Source: Anaerolineaceae bacterium (GTDB lineage Bacteria; Chloroflexota; Anaerolineae; Aggregatilineales; Phototrophicaceae). From it: a stretch of DNA of 64,000 nt. Shown one piece after another: positions 42,140-50,205 of the stretch. A program made the translations under genes and the position numbers. The notes under the pieces are model-generated. The model searched no databases and was not told the DNA's origin. It was given only the letters and a program-made list of their open reading frames with translations. The stretch spans positions 186,001 to 250,000 of the forward strand of contig REDR01000123.1 of assembly GCA_007693385.1 (NCBI GenBank), given 5' to 3'. Position 1 is the first letter of the stretch, and every line of letters begins with the position of its first letter.

Positions 42140-42888
42140 GTTTACTTGATACCATCAAAGAGCAAAGAACACTGGTATTCGGCCATCGCGGAGCGAGCGC
42201 CTACGCGCCAATGAACACGATACCGGCATTTGAACGCGCCTATGAGATGGGCGCTGAAGGCATTGAGTTTGACGTGCATCGCTCCAAAGACGGTCATCTG
42301 GTTTGCGTCCATGATTTTACGGTGGATTCGTCTACAGACGGCACGGGGCGCGTTAAAGAGATGACATTAGCCGAGATCAAATCACTGGATGCCGGAAGTT
42401 GGAAAGACGAAGCGTTCGTCGGTGTCCGTGTGCCAACGCTCAGCGAGGTATTCGAAGCAGTGGGTGATAAACTGCTCTTGAATGTCGAAATCAAGTCGGA
42501 GACGATCTTGAGCGATGGCGTCGAGGAACTTATCGCGGATTGCATCCGGCGGCACAATATCGGTCATCGCGTGCTGGTGTCATCATTCAACCCGTTAGCG
42601 ATCCGTCGTTTCCGTCGATACATGTCAGATGTACCCATCGGCTATTTGACGGCGGATGACATGCCCAAGCGCATTAAGCTATTCGCGCTGGGGATGCGCT
42701 ATGATGCTTTCCATCCACACGAGTCCAGCATCACACAGCGCATGATGGATGATATGAATGCACGCGGCATCACGGTCAATACGTGGACAGTCAACGATCC
42801 CGCCCGTGCCCGCGAGTTAGCGGCGATGGGCGTCTCGGTCATCATCACAGATAAGCCCGATGTCATCCGCGATGCGCTGGATAGCTGA
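42136..42888 (+). CDS. Glycerophosphodiester phosphodiesterase (GDPD)
   Basis: 250 residues. The motif VFGHRGASAYAPMNTIPAFERAYEMGAEGIEFDVH contains the catalytic His and metal-binding Glu/Asp of GDPD (UgpQ-type); HDFTVDSSTDGTG continues it. Intracellular, no signal peptide. It hydrolyses glycerophosphodiesters to glycerol-3-phosphate and an alcohol. The 4-bp ATGA overlap with the Rieske gene means it is translated from the suf transcript, an odd pairing with no obvious functional link. Confidence 0.92.
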   Translation: MSLLDTIKEQRTLVFGHRGASAYAPMNTIPAFERAYEMGAEGIEFDVHRSKDGHLVCVHDFTVDSSTDGTGRVKEMTLAEIKSLDAGSWKDEAFVGVRVPTLSEVFEAVGDKLLLNVEIKSETILSDGVEELIADCIRRHNIGHRVLVSSFNPLAIRRFRRYMSDVPIGYLTADDMPKRIKLFALGMRYDAFHPHESSITQRMMDDMNARGITVNTWTVNDPARARELAAMGVSVIITDKPDVIRDALDS

Positions 42889-43564
42889 TGCGTGGTGGCG
42901 TCTGGTACGCTTCGGCTTTCGCTTGCTATACAACGAAATGGCCTTCACCTATGACACGGTGAGCCGGATCGTATCGCGCGGGGCGTGGCGTGATTGGCAA
43001 CGCGCCGTCTTTGAGTTTTTACCGCCGCCGGAATCCAGCGTCAGCGTGCTAGAAATAGCGCACGGCACCGGCGATCTGCAGATTGACCTGCATGAGCGCG
43101 GTTATCACGCTATCGGCTATGACCTATCGCCATACATGGGGCGTATCACGACGCGGAAGCTACGGAAGAAGAGCATCATCCCGCGTCTAGCTCGCGGATT
43201 AGCGCAGGCGTTGCCGTTTCCTGATTCGTGCTTTCCGGCTGTGGTGGTGACGTTTCCGACGCACTTCATATTTGACGGGCGCACATTGCGCGAAGTATGG
43301 CGGGTATTACACCCTGACGGATTGCTCATCGCTGTCTTGAATGGCGAATTGACCGGAAGCGGCTTTGTTGATCGCGCTATCGAAAGACTATACGCCATCA
43401 CCGGCCAGCGGCCACGCGAAGATGATGAGAATCAGCAGGCCGACAGGCAAATAATCGCTTTGCTGGCTGGATACGGTTATGAGGCGAATCTGCACATTAT
43501 ATCGCTCGAGCGAAGCGCGGTGACGGTACTCATAGCGCGGAAAATTCCCCTAGCACGGGATTGA
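42860..43564 (+). CDS. Class I SAM-dependent methyltransferase
   Basis: 234 residues. SAM-binding motif I is VLEIAHGTGDLQIDL (Gly-x-Gly). GYDLSPYMG and LPFPDSCFPAVVVTFP are motifs II/III of the UbiE/Methyltransf_11 type. The substrate is unknown. It overlaps GDPD by 29 bp; an in-frame ATG at 42872 is an alternative start. It is the last gene of the extended suf transcript, ending before the tRNA-His promoter. Confidence 0.85.
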   Translation: MSSAMRWIADAWWRLVRFGFRLLYNEMAFTYDTVSRIVSRGAWRDWQRAVFEFLPPPESSVSVLEIAHGTGDLQIDLHERGYHAIGYDLSPYMGRITTRKLRKKSIIPRLARGLAQALPFPDSCFPAVVVTFPTHFIFDGRTLREVWRVLHPDGLLIAVLNGELTGSGFVDRAIERLYAITGQRPREDDENQQADRQIIALLAGYGYEANLHIISLERSAVTVLIARKIPLARD

Positions 43565-43569
43565 ATCTG

Positions 43570-43578
43570 TGCTATAAT
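43570..43578 (+). promoter_or_regulatory. Extended -10 promoter of tRNA-His
   Basis: TGC TATAAT (43570-43578), 17 bp before the tRNA 5' end. The -35 is weak (CTAGCA region). Confidence 0.5.
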
Positions 43579-43595
43579 CTGGTTACTCAATACAT

Positions 43596-43670
43596 GGTGG
43601 GTGTAGCTCAGTTGGTCAGAGCGCCTGGTTGTGGCCCAGGAGGCCGTGGGTTCAAGTCCCATCACTCACC
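43596..43670 (+). tRNA. tRNA-His (anticodon GTG)
   Basis: Acceptor stem GTGGGTG with CACTCAC (one G-U pair). The anticodon stem CCTGG/CCAGG encloses the loop TTGTGGC with anticodon GTG. The extra G at 43596 (G-1) opposite the C discriminator (43670) is diagnostic for tRNA-His. CCA is not encoded (CTA follows), unlike the tRNA-Pro in this window. Confidence 0.95.
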
Positions 43671-43680
43671 CTATAATGTA

Positions 43681-43714
43681 AAAAGGCTTTTCGTCAAATC
43701 GAAAAGCCTTTTTT
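43681..43714. terminator. Bidirectional terminator after tRNA-His
   Basis: AAAAGGCTTTTCG (43681-43693) with CGAAAAGCCTTTT (43700-43712), 6-nt loop, T-run beyond. It ends tRNA-His and the convergent SRPBCC gene. It shares the AAAAGGCTTTT core with the terminator at 35681. Confidence 0.85.
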
Positions 43715-43729
43715 GTTTGCGATATGTTG

Positions 43730-45103
43730 CTAACGGCGGCGCAACTTTATCAGCCGACGCCGCGCTGATAATCGCCAGCCCGTTGTCGTTTTTTGTCGGC
43801 TCTCCATGTCTGGGGGTGATATTGCCTGTGTTGTAGCCGCTAATGCTTCAGGGCGAGCCGTCCCCGCCTCCGCCGCCTCTATGTCGGCTTCAGTAATGGC
43901 GGCCATCTGTTGCGTTTCACTCGGCTTCGGTAAACCAAAAATCTCAAACACGCTCAAGCTGGCTGTGTCGCGCTTATCAACAGCGCTTAGCGGCGTTTCG
44001 CTTTGCGCCTGCTGTGCGGTGGTTTCAGCGTCTTTTGTATCGGCTATATCGTCTGCATCATCCCCGACTGTCTCCGGTGGCACAGGGATGACGGGCAGTA
44101 TTGTCTCTTCTGGTATTTCCATCGCATCTGAAACATCATCGCCGGTCATTTCCGCTTTTGCTTCGGTGATGATTATACTGCTTTCATCATCCATTCCATC
44201 GTCGATAACTATGTCATCAACCGCCGTTTGATCGTCTTCTGCCACCGGCTCGATTTCTACCCGTTTGATGCTGGGTGGGGTAGGTGGTGCGTCCTGTGAA
44301 GCAGGCGGCATCTGCTCCTCAACTGGTGGCTGGAAAATAGAATGATCTGCCTGATCCGCAGATTGCGGCGCTGTCACAGAAGGCGCGTCAAAGTCGGATA
44401 AGAAATCTGGTTCGCGCAATCCCTCCGCGTTCATCTCAGCATCGGCGATCGCGCCCAGTTCGTTATCATCTGTGACCGATGATGCGGTGGCCGGTCTGGG
44501 ACGTGTATCATCTTCAGCGACAGGCGGTTCGGTTAAGAATTCATCGCTACCGCCTGTTGACGCTTCGTTGATTACCGGCGATGGATGACGCGACTTATAT
44601 TGGGCGCGGCTTTCGGCATCGGGAGCTTCCTGCATTAACGTCTTCGAGACGTACTGTTCACCAGCACGATCTTTTGTGGCGACACGCCACAGGTTACGCA
44701 AACTCTCGATAATATTATTCTCGGTCTGGCGACGGGTGCTCAATGTGTTGCGTAGTCCGCCAAGTATCCCGCCAGCCTCATATTCAAACACCCATTGAAC
44801 GATTGTGCCTTCGGCGATCTCCTGTAAACGGATGCGTCCGCGATTATAGCGAAAGTTGACGCCATCAATTAGTTGATAAGCGTAGCCGACGTTATCGTAC
44901 CACGCGGTAATCTCCGCTACATAATCGCGCCCGGAAGGGTTACTGAAGCGATAGCGCACCCCTTGCCCTTGCCGGTTGGTCGTCAAAAATGATACTTTCG
45001 CGCAATGAACTTGCCATTGTTTGTTATCTTCAATGTTGCTGATAATCCCCCATATCGACTCAGGAGATACCGGAATCAAAATACGTTGGTCAATCGTGTT
45101 CAT
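43730..45103 (-). CDS. SRPBCC-domain protein with long acidic, low-complexity tail
   Basis: 457 residues. The first ~145 form an SRPBCC (START/polyketide-cyclase-like) fold: ILIPVSPESIWGIISNIEDNKQW, then a ligand-pocket pattern. Residues about 155-430 are acidic and probably disordered (many Asp, Glu, Thr, Ser, Pro), with no domain I recognise. The tail ends in a basic patch (RLSARRRLIKLRRR). No signal or TM segment. The basic end could bind nucleic acid or membrane; that is a guess. It ends at the tRNA-His terminator. Confidence 0.7.
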   Translation of the reverse strand: MNTIDQRILIPVSPESIWGIISNIEDNKQWQVHCAKVSFLTTNRQGQGVRYRFSNPSGRDYVAEITAWYDNVGYAYQLIDGVNFRYNRGRIRLQEIAEGTIVQWVFEYEAGGILGGLRNTLSTRRQTENNIIESLRNLWRVATKDRAGEQYVSKTLMQEAPDAESRAQYKSRHPSPVINEASTGGSDEFLTEPPVAEDDTRPRPATASSVTDDNELGAIADAEMNAEGLREPDFLSDFDAPSVTAPQSADQADHSIFQPPVEEQMPPASQDAPPTPPSIKRVEIEPVAEDDQTAVDDIVIDDGMDDESSIIITEAKAEMTGDDVSDAMEIPEETILPVIPVPPETVGDDADDIADTKDAETTAQQAQSETPLSAVDKRDTASLSVFEIFGLPKPSETQQMAAITEADIEAAEAGTARPEALAATTQAISPPDMESRQKTTTGWRLSARRRLIKLRRR

Positions 45104-45185
45104 GGCTTGCCTTTTAGAGCGTGTTCAAACACCCAGTTTGTGCTAAACTTGCGTAGAATTGTACCACAATGTTAGAGGGAAGCGA

Positions 45186-45452
45186 TTGCCCGGTCCGACA
45201 CTGACTTTTGCGTTCATCCTTGCGACGCTTTACGGCGCGGTTTTTCATTTGATACGTGGCGGCGATGTCCGGCGGTTAGCGTTATTCCTGCTGGCCGGAT
45301 GGGTTGGATTCGTGCTGGGGCAGATGACCGGCGTGATGATCGACTTCAGCCTGTTTAATGTCGGCCCTATCCGCATCGTACCGGCGACGATTGGCGCTGT
45401 GGCCGCGCTGGTCTTCATTCAGGTTGTCGCTTTGCGTCCTACAAAATCTTGA
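45186..45452 (+). CDS. Small three-helix membrane protein
   Basis: 88 residues from the TTG at 45186, with AGAGGGA 5-6 bp upstream; a longer frame starts at 45159 without a site. Hydrophobic helices are at about 4-20, 28-46 and 55-80. No family recognised. It is 15 bp ahead of the next membrane gene and likely co-transcribed with the two after it. Confidence 0.6.
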   Translation: MPGPTLTFAFILATLYGAVFHLIRGGDVRRLALFLLAGWVGFVLGQMTGVMIDFSLFNVGPIRIVPATIGAVAALVFIQVVALRPTKS

Positions 45453-45467
45453 AGTATGGGGGTGTAT

Positions 45468-45983
45468 ATGGTGGATCAACCAACACAGCCGGAATTACCG
45501 GAGGGTGATAAGAGCGAAAAAGACGAAGAGAACGACGGCTTTTCACGCTGGATGATGTGGTTTGCAGGCGGTCTGGCCGCTTCGATTTTCGTCGTGCTCA
45601 TCATCGGTTTTTTGTTGTCGCTAACGTCGCCTGCGGAAGCCACCGTGACGCGCATCGGCATCATCCGCGATATATTCATCATCCTGATCGCGTTGGAGTT
45701 CTTGCTGATTATTCTGGCGTTGACCGTGTTGATCTTGCAGATCGCCCGCTTGATTGCTATGTTGCGCGATGAAATCAAACCGATAATTGGCGATACACGC
45801 GACACGGTGGATACTGCAAAAGGGACAGCAAAATTCGTCGGGCAGAATGTTACCCGTCCAGTGATTGGACTGAGCGCATTTATGGCCGGTGTGCTGGCAT
45901 TCACCCGCGAATTAGGCGGCATTCGGCGGGCAATCCGCAAAGAACCGCGTGACGATGACGGAGGTCAGGACGATGCCGCCTAA
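45468..45983 (+). CDS. Two-TM membrane protein with amphipathic C-terminal helix
   Basis: 171 residues from the ATG at 45468; GGGGG 5 bp upstream decides against the ATG at 45456. An acidic N-terminus precedes TM helices at about 32-52 and 66-90 (FIILIALEFLLIILALTVLIL). A helical, amphipathic stretch follows (KPIIGDTRDTVDTAKGTAKFVGQ) resembling apolipoprotein- or DUF948-like repeats. The C-terminus is acidic. It overlaps the next gene by 11 bp. Confidence 0.65.
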   Translation: MVDQPTQPELPEGDKSEKDEENDGFSRWMMWFAGGLAASIFVVLIIGFLLSLTSPAEATVTRIGIIRDIFIILIALEFLLIILALTVLILQIARLIAMLRDEIKPIIGDTRDTVDTAKGTAKFVGQNVTRPVIGLSAFMAGVLAFTRELGGIRRAIRKEPRDDDGGQDDAA

Positions 45984-46227
45984 ATCAAACAAAACCCGCA
46001 AGCGCTCGCGCATCGACGAAAGCGCCGCTTTTTCCGGTTTTGTGCTGGGCTTGCTGGTCGGAGGATTGCTGGCGCTATTTCGCGGCCCGCGCTTTGACTT
46101 GCGTGCATTGCGCCCCCCATCCGGCGAGACACTGCGCTCGGCGGCTGAGGCGCTCAAACCGCGTGACACACTAAAGCAGAGCATCGAAGAGGCGAAACAG
46201 GCCGCCCGACATCGTGCCCGACGTTGA
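45973..46227 (+). CDS. YtxH-like membrane protein
   Basis: 84 residues from the ATG at 45973 with GGAGG 8 bp upstream. A basic N-terminus, one short TM helix with Gly (SGFVLGLLVGGLLALFRGP) and a basic helix fit the YtxH/gas-vesicle-like family pattern. It overlaps the preceding gene by 11 bp, indicating translational coupling. Its end is 6 bp from the stop of the convergent nnr gene. Confidence 0.65.
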   Translation: MPPKSNKTRKRSRIDESAAFSGFVLGLLVGGLLALFRGPRFDLRALRPPSGETLRSAAEALKPRDTLKQSIEEAKQAARHRARR

Positions 46228-46233
46228 TTCGGT

Positions 46234-47859
46234 CTAGGCACGCTCGATGACGCTTAGCGCCTGCGGGATAGCCGCCACGACATCGCCAGCAATTACACCG
46301 CGTTCATTGTCATGCTTTAATGCGGCGAAATGACCGCATGTGCCGTGTATGTAAGCACCCACCAACGCGGCACTTTTCGCCGATACACCGCCCGCCCGCA
46401 ATCCGGCGATGATACCAGCCAAGACGTCGCCGGTACCTGCCGTCGCCAGCGCGGTTGATTTGAACGGCATCACGCCAACCGGCTCATTGTCATCCGATGC
46501 GATGACGGTGTGAGCGCCTTTGAGTACGACGGTAACTCCCCATTCACGCGCTTTCTGCTGAGCAATAGCTATGCGGTCTGCCTGAACGTCCTCGACTCTC
46601 ACACGACACAGACGCGCCATTTCGCCCGGATGTGGTGTCAGGATGCTGTGCGGTGGCAGATGATCCAGCATGTCATCATGTTCGGCGATGATATTCAGGG
46701 CGTCAGCATCAATTACCAGTGGGGGCAATGATTCTTGACGCAACAGTTCACGCAGGAATTGTCGCGTTCCGTCACTCAAGCCGAGACCGGGCCCGATCAA
46801 GAGAGCATCATAATGAGCGATATGCGGCGCTAGATCATCAGTGCCTGTTCGTGAGATATAGCCGGATTCTTCCGCTATCTCAATAAAGATCGGTTCGCGC
46901 TGACTGGCGGCGATGCTATCGACAACAACTGTTATCGACGCGATGGCGACCAACCCCGCGCCAGCACGATAGGCGGCTTCTGCACTGAGGACGGGCGCAC
47001 CACGATACATCCGCGAGCCACCGACAATCAGTACTTTTCCAAATGTCCCTTTGTTGCCATCTGGCGGACGATGGGGCAGGTGTTCTCTGGCATGTAGCGA
47101 TGTGGTTAACGTTGGTGATGGCTGTCTCATAGCTGGTAAATCATCGGGAATGCCCAGCGGAGCAATGACCAGATCGCCAACATGCGCCGCGCCCGGAAAT
47201 AAAACCTGACCGATCTTCGGCGCGATGAACGTAATTGTCACATCAGCGCGAATGGCCTTACGGTCAATCTGTCCGTCGTCACAATCTAGCCCACTCGGAC
47301 AATCAATCGCCAGCACTCCGGGAATGGCACGCGCTGGCTGTATGGATGGCGAAGCGGGATGAAGCGCCATGTTAGGCGGTATGGTCTGTCGGCGTTCGTT
47401 CATACCCTGATGAACCCCCCGCAAGATTTTCTCTGCTGAGCCTTCGATAGGCAAGCGGACACCAATCCCGAATAGCGCATCAATGATGAGATCAGCGCTA
47501 GCGACCATGTGTCGCAGGACGCGCCCATCGTCATCAGCCGCAAAGGCCATGAAGACGTTAGCATTCTGCGCGTCAGCGAACGGCCAGAAATCATCAGATG
47601 GACGAGACAACAGATAACAGCGCACGTCGATATTACCTTGCTCGACTAGATAACGGGCAACCACCAACCCATCACCGCCGTTATTGCCTTTCCCGATGAG
47701 CAGAGTTACCCGTGGTTCCGGGATGCCCTCGATCATCTTGAGCGCCTGTCGTGCCGCCATGATACCCGCCCGAGTCATCATCTCGGCGTAGCTAATCCCA
47801 CTTTTATCAGCCTGCGCTTCGATTTCGCGCATCTGCGAAACTGTGACTAATTTGACCAT
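46234..47859 (-). CDS. nnr: Bifunctional NAD(P)H-hydrate epimerase / ADP-dependent dehydratase
   Basis: 541 residues that repair damaged NAD(P)HX. The N-terminal epimerase half (1-230) has VTVSQMREIEAQADKSG and the YjeF_N motif LLIGKGNNGGDGLVVARYL. The C-terminal ribokinase-like half (270-541) has GTFGKVLIVGGSRMYRGAPVLSA, LTPHPGEMARL and ATAGTGDVLAGIIAGL, the anion-hole Gly/Asp of the dehydratase. The arrangement matches E. coli YjeF (NnrD/NnrE fusion). Monocistronic; a hairpin lies between it and the polyprenyl synthase upstream. Confidence 0.93.
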   Translation of the reverse strand: MVKLVTVSQMREIEAQADKSGISYAEMMTRAGIMAARQALKMIEGIPEPRVTLLIGKGNNGGDGLVVARYLVEQGNIDVRCYLLSRPSDDFWPFADAQNANVFMAFAADDDGRVLRHMVASADLIIDALFGIGVRLPIEGSAEKILRGVHQGMNERRQTIPPNMALHPASPSIQPARAIPGVLAIDCPSGLDCDDGQIDRKAIRADVTITFIAPKIGQVLFPGAAHVGDLVIAPLGIPDDLPAMRQPSPTLTTSLHAREHLPHRPPDGNKGTFGKVLIVGGSRMYRGAPVLSAEAAYRAGAGLVAIASITVVVDSIAASQREPIFIEIAEESGYISRTGTDDLAPHIAHYDALLIGPGLGLSDGTRQFLRELLRQESLPPLVIDADALNIIAEHDDMLDHLPPHSILTPHPGEMARLCRVRVEDVQADRIAIAQQKAREWGVTVVLKGAHTVIASDDNEPVGVMPFKSTALATAGTGDVLAGIIAGLRAGGVSAKSAALVGAYIHGTCGHFAALKHDNERGVIAGDVVAAIPQALSVIERA

Positions 47860-47877
47860 CGCATCATCTCCTGTGAA

Positions 47878-47908
47878 TCAAAATTCCGGTAGCGGGCGAC
47901 TACCGGAA
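47878..47908 (-). terminator. Intrinsic terminator after the polyprenyl synthase gene
   Basis: TTCCGGTAG (47884-47892) with CTACCGGAA (47900-47908), 9 bp, 7-nt loop. Read on the minus strand it is followed by TTTTG. It is 31 bp past the stop at 47939. Confidence 0.55.
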
Positions 47909-47938
47909 TGACGGGTTTTTGTAGCTCAAAATGCGCTC

Positions 47939-48880
47939 TTAAAAGTCGCGCTCTACGACACCATGCGCCAGCCGCACTAACTCATCTTTGTATGGAGAAG
48001 GCGGTATGATGGCGAGTAATTCCACCGCGCTTTCGACGAGCTGATGCGCTTGCAAACGCGCCCGCTCCAGTCGGTTACCTTCCATCAGTTTTTGCTTGAC
48101 GCTGGCAATCGGGTCATCCTGCACTGCGGCAAACCCCTTACCTTGCTGAGCATCCAAGCCGGCAGTCTTGCCTAACTGGGCTTCATCACCGACGACATCC
48201 AGAATATCGTCTATGATCTGGAAGGCCAGCCCGATGTTATAGCCATATTCGCCGAGCGCTTCTACTTCGGCTTCCGTCGCGCCGCTCAAGCGAGCGCCAA
48301 TCGTCGCACCAGACTTGAAAAGCGCCGCCGTCTTGAGTCCTATGATACGGAAGTAAATTTCGCTATTCAGGTTCTTGTTCTTTACCGCGCTGGCCTGTAG
48401 CGTTTCACCCTCAACGAGTGCGGTGGCCGCCTGTGCCAGCAGGATATTCAGGTCTTTATAAGGCGCCATCAACTCATAGACCTTAGTGAACAGAAAATCG
48501 CCAGTCAATAGGGCAAACGTGCGCCCCCATATCGCGTTGACGGATGGCCTGCCACGCCGGACGACGCCATGATCGTTGATGTCGTCATGCACGACGCTGG
48601 CGGTATGCACTAACTCGACGGCGGCGGCGGGTGGCACGGCGGTCATCAAATCCGCGCCGCCAGTCGCGGCGAAGCTCAAAAGAGACACTCGCGGTCTAAA
48701 GCGCTTGCCACCTGCCTCCAGAATATGGCGGCTAGCGTCACGTAAGACTTCAACTTCGCTGTTGACCACATCGTACATGAGGCGTTCAACTGCTTCTAGC
48801 GCTTGCTCGACAATATGAATCTCCGATTGAAAGGCCGCTTTTACTGTACCGTTATCTGTCTGGGTGGTTTGCGTGGTCAT
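47939..48880 (-). CDS. Polyprenyl diphosphate synthase
   Basis: 313 residues of the trans-isoprenyl synthase family, making long prenyl chains for quinones. First aspartate motif: VVHDDINDHGVVRRG. Second: QIIDDILDVVGDEAQLGKTAGLD. GKRFRPRVSLL is the conserved N-terminal segment. The two-subunit (heptaprenyl synthase component II) versus single-chain form cannot be decided from sequence. Monocistronic. Product length is uncertain, as it depends on residues I cannot align by eye. Confidence 0.9.
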   Translation of the reverse strand: MTTQTTQTDNGTVKAAFQSEIHIVEQALEAVERLMYDVVNSEVEVLRDASRHILEAGGKRFRPRVSLLSFAATGGADLMTAVPPAAAVELVHTASVVHDDINDHGVVRRGRPSVNAIWGRTFALLTGDFLFTKVYELMAPYKDLNILLAQAATALVEGETLQASAVKNKNLNSEIYFRIIGLKTAALFKSGATIGARLSGATEAEVEALGEYGYNIGLAFQIIDDILDVVGDEAQLGKTAGLDAQQGKGFAAVQDDPIASVKQKLMEGNRLERARLQAHQLVESAVELLAIIPPSPYKDELVRLAHGVVERDF

Positions 48881-49048
48881 CAGCCTAGCCTTGCTGTTAG
48901 ATCAAATTAGATTTGAAACATTCAGAACAAACTAAATCTTTTAACAATTTTACCCGATATAACGCGGGCGGTCAACGAAACTACCCACAAAATTTATCAT
49001 GTTATCATGCGATTGTCTGTGCTGAATCTGCCTTTAATCAGGCGCAAA

Positions 49049-50101
49049 TCATATGTTAATGGCTTTAAGTGTGAAATAGAAGACGCTTCCGTTATCCGGT
49101 TTGCTACAGACCTGAATGACGCTATCGTGATGTTTCAATATCAAACGTACGATGGTCAGTCCAATACCTGCGCCTTCGTATTTGCGTGTTGAGGATGCAT
49201 CCACCTGAAAGAACATATCGAAGATCGATTCTATGTTGGCCGGATCAATGCCGATACCCTGATCGCTAACCGCGATTCGCACACAATCATCCTGTGACGT
49301 AACGCTGAGCGTCACTTCGCCCTCACTGAACTTGAGCGCATTGTCGATCAGTAATTCGATAACCGTACTCAATCCCTGTTTATCGGCCATTACCGGCGGG
49401 GTATCCTCATCATAACAGGTGACAATCCGCGATAATGCGCCCTGATAACGCCATGCACGATTGATGTTACGCTTGACGTAATCGATCACATCGCGCACGA
49501 TAACCGGGCCGAGATTAGCCTCGAATGTATTGCCGAGTAGGGTGATGTTCTTGACCAGAGCTTCCAAACGCGCCATAGAGTTCTTGGCGTAGGAGATCAA
49601 CTCCGGATTGTCACTATCCTCGGACATCAACGAAACCGCTGACTTGACCTGCAATACCGGCGTGCGTAGTTCGTGTGATACATTGCGGATGATAGCACTT
49701 TTGAGCAACTCAATTTCTACTTGACTGTTATTGAGCGACTGGTGCAGTTTTTCAGTCTCCTGTTGCAATGTCGCACTTTGATCGCGCAAGCGCAGGATGG
49801 CGCGTAATTGACGCCGTACATAATTCAAACTAGGGGGAAAGATAAAGTCGGCGGTTTTGCTGGAGATCGTCTCGTATTGAGACGTGATGAGTACATATAA
49901 CTTGTTCTGACCGAAAGTATGCCTCAGTCGTTGAACGATGGCAGGGTCGCAGGCGATGATAACCTGCGCGTTTTTTATCAACTGGTTATCCATGCGCGTG
50001 TCAGCATCAAAGAAGGCGACGCTATATCCATCATCCCTCAGCGCTTTGAGAAGCGTCCTGATCCATTTGGGTCTCATGCTTGTGTGTGTCACGGTTCTCA
50101 T
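49049..50101 (-). CDS. Cytoplasmic sensor histidine kinase with degenerate receiver-like N-terminus
   Basis: About 350 residues from the ATG at 50101 (a GTG is 6 bp upstream; neither has a strong site). Residues about 12-110 look like a receiver-type fold that lacks clear phospho-Asp residues. A coiled coil follows (110-140). The HisKA H-box is NVSHELRTPVLQVKS with His near 143. The HATPase has ELLIDNALKFSEG, VSDQGIGIDP and YEGAGIGLTIVRLIL. No TM segment. No response regulator is adjacent, so it is an orphan in this window. Confidence 0.85.
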   Translation of the reverse strand: MRTVTHTSMRPKWIRTLLKALRDDGYSVAFFDADTRMDNQLIKNAQVIIACDPAIVQRLRHTFGQNKLYVLITSQYETISSKTADFIFPPSLNYVRRQLRAILRLRDQSATLQQETEKLHQSLNNSQVEIELLKSAIIRNVSHELRTPVLQVKSAVSLMSEDSDNPELISYAKNSMARLEALVKNITLLGNTFEANLGPVIVRDVIDYVKRNINRAWRYQGALSRIVTCYDEDTPPVMADKQGLSTVIELLIDNALKFSEGEVTLSVTSQDDCVRIAVSDQGIGIDPANIESIFDMFFQVDASSTRKYEGAGIGLTIVRLILKHHDSVIQVCSKPDNGSVFYFTLKAINI

Positions 50102-50205
50102 CTTCACTTGAATGTCGTCTCAAATGGTATCTTAGCACACGCTTATATCTACACAAAGTTATGTTGTAAAACTCGAACGAACCCGAAATGATTCGTACAC
50201 GTTGT

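Noticed and set aside
35681-43712. Mobile repeat pair at 35681 and 43681, exactly 8000 bp apart
   Set aside because: Both are ordinary terminators sharing an AAAAGGCTTTT stem. The flanks and loops differ, and the spacing looks like coincidence.
49007-49192. Plus-strand 61-residue ORF
   Set aside because: It overlaps the C-terminal coding region of the histidine kinase on the other strand and has no ribosome site or recognisable motif.
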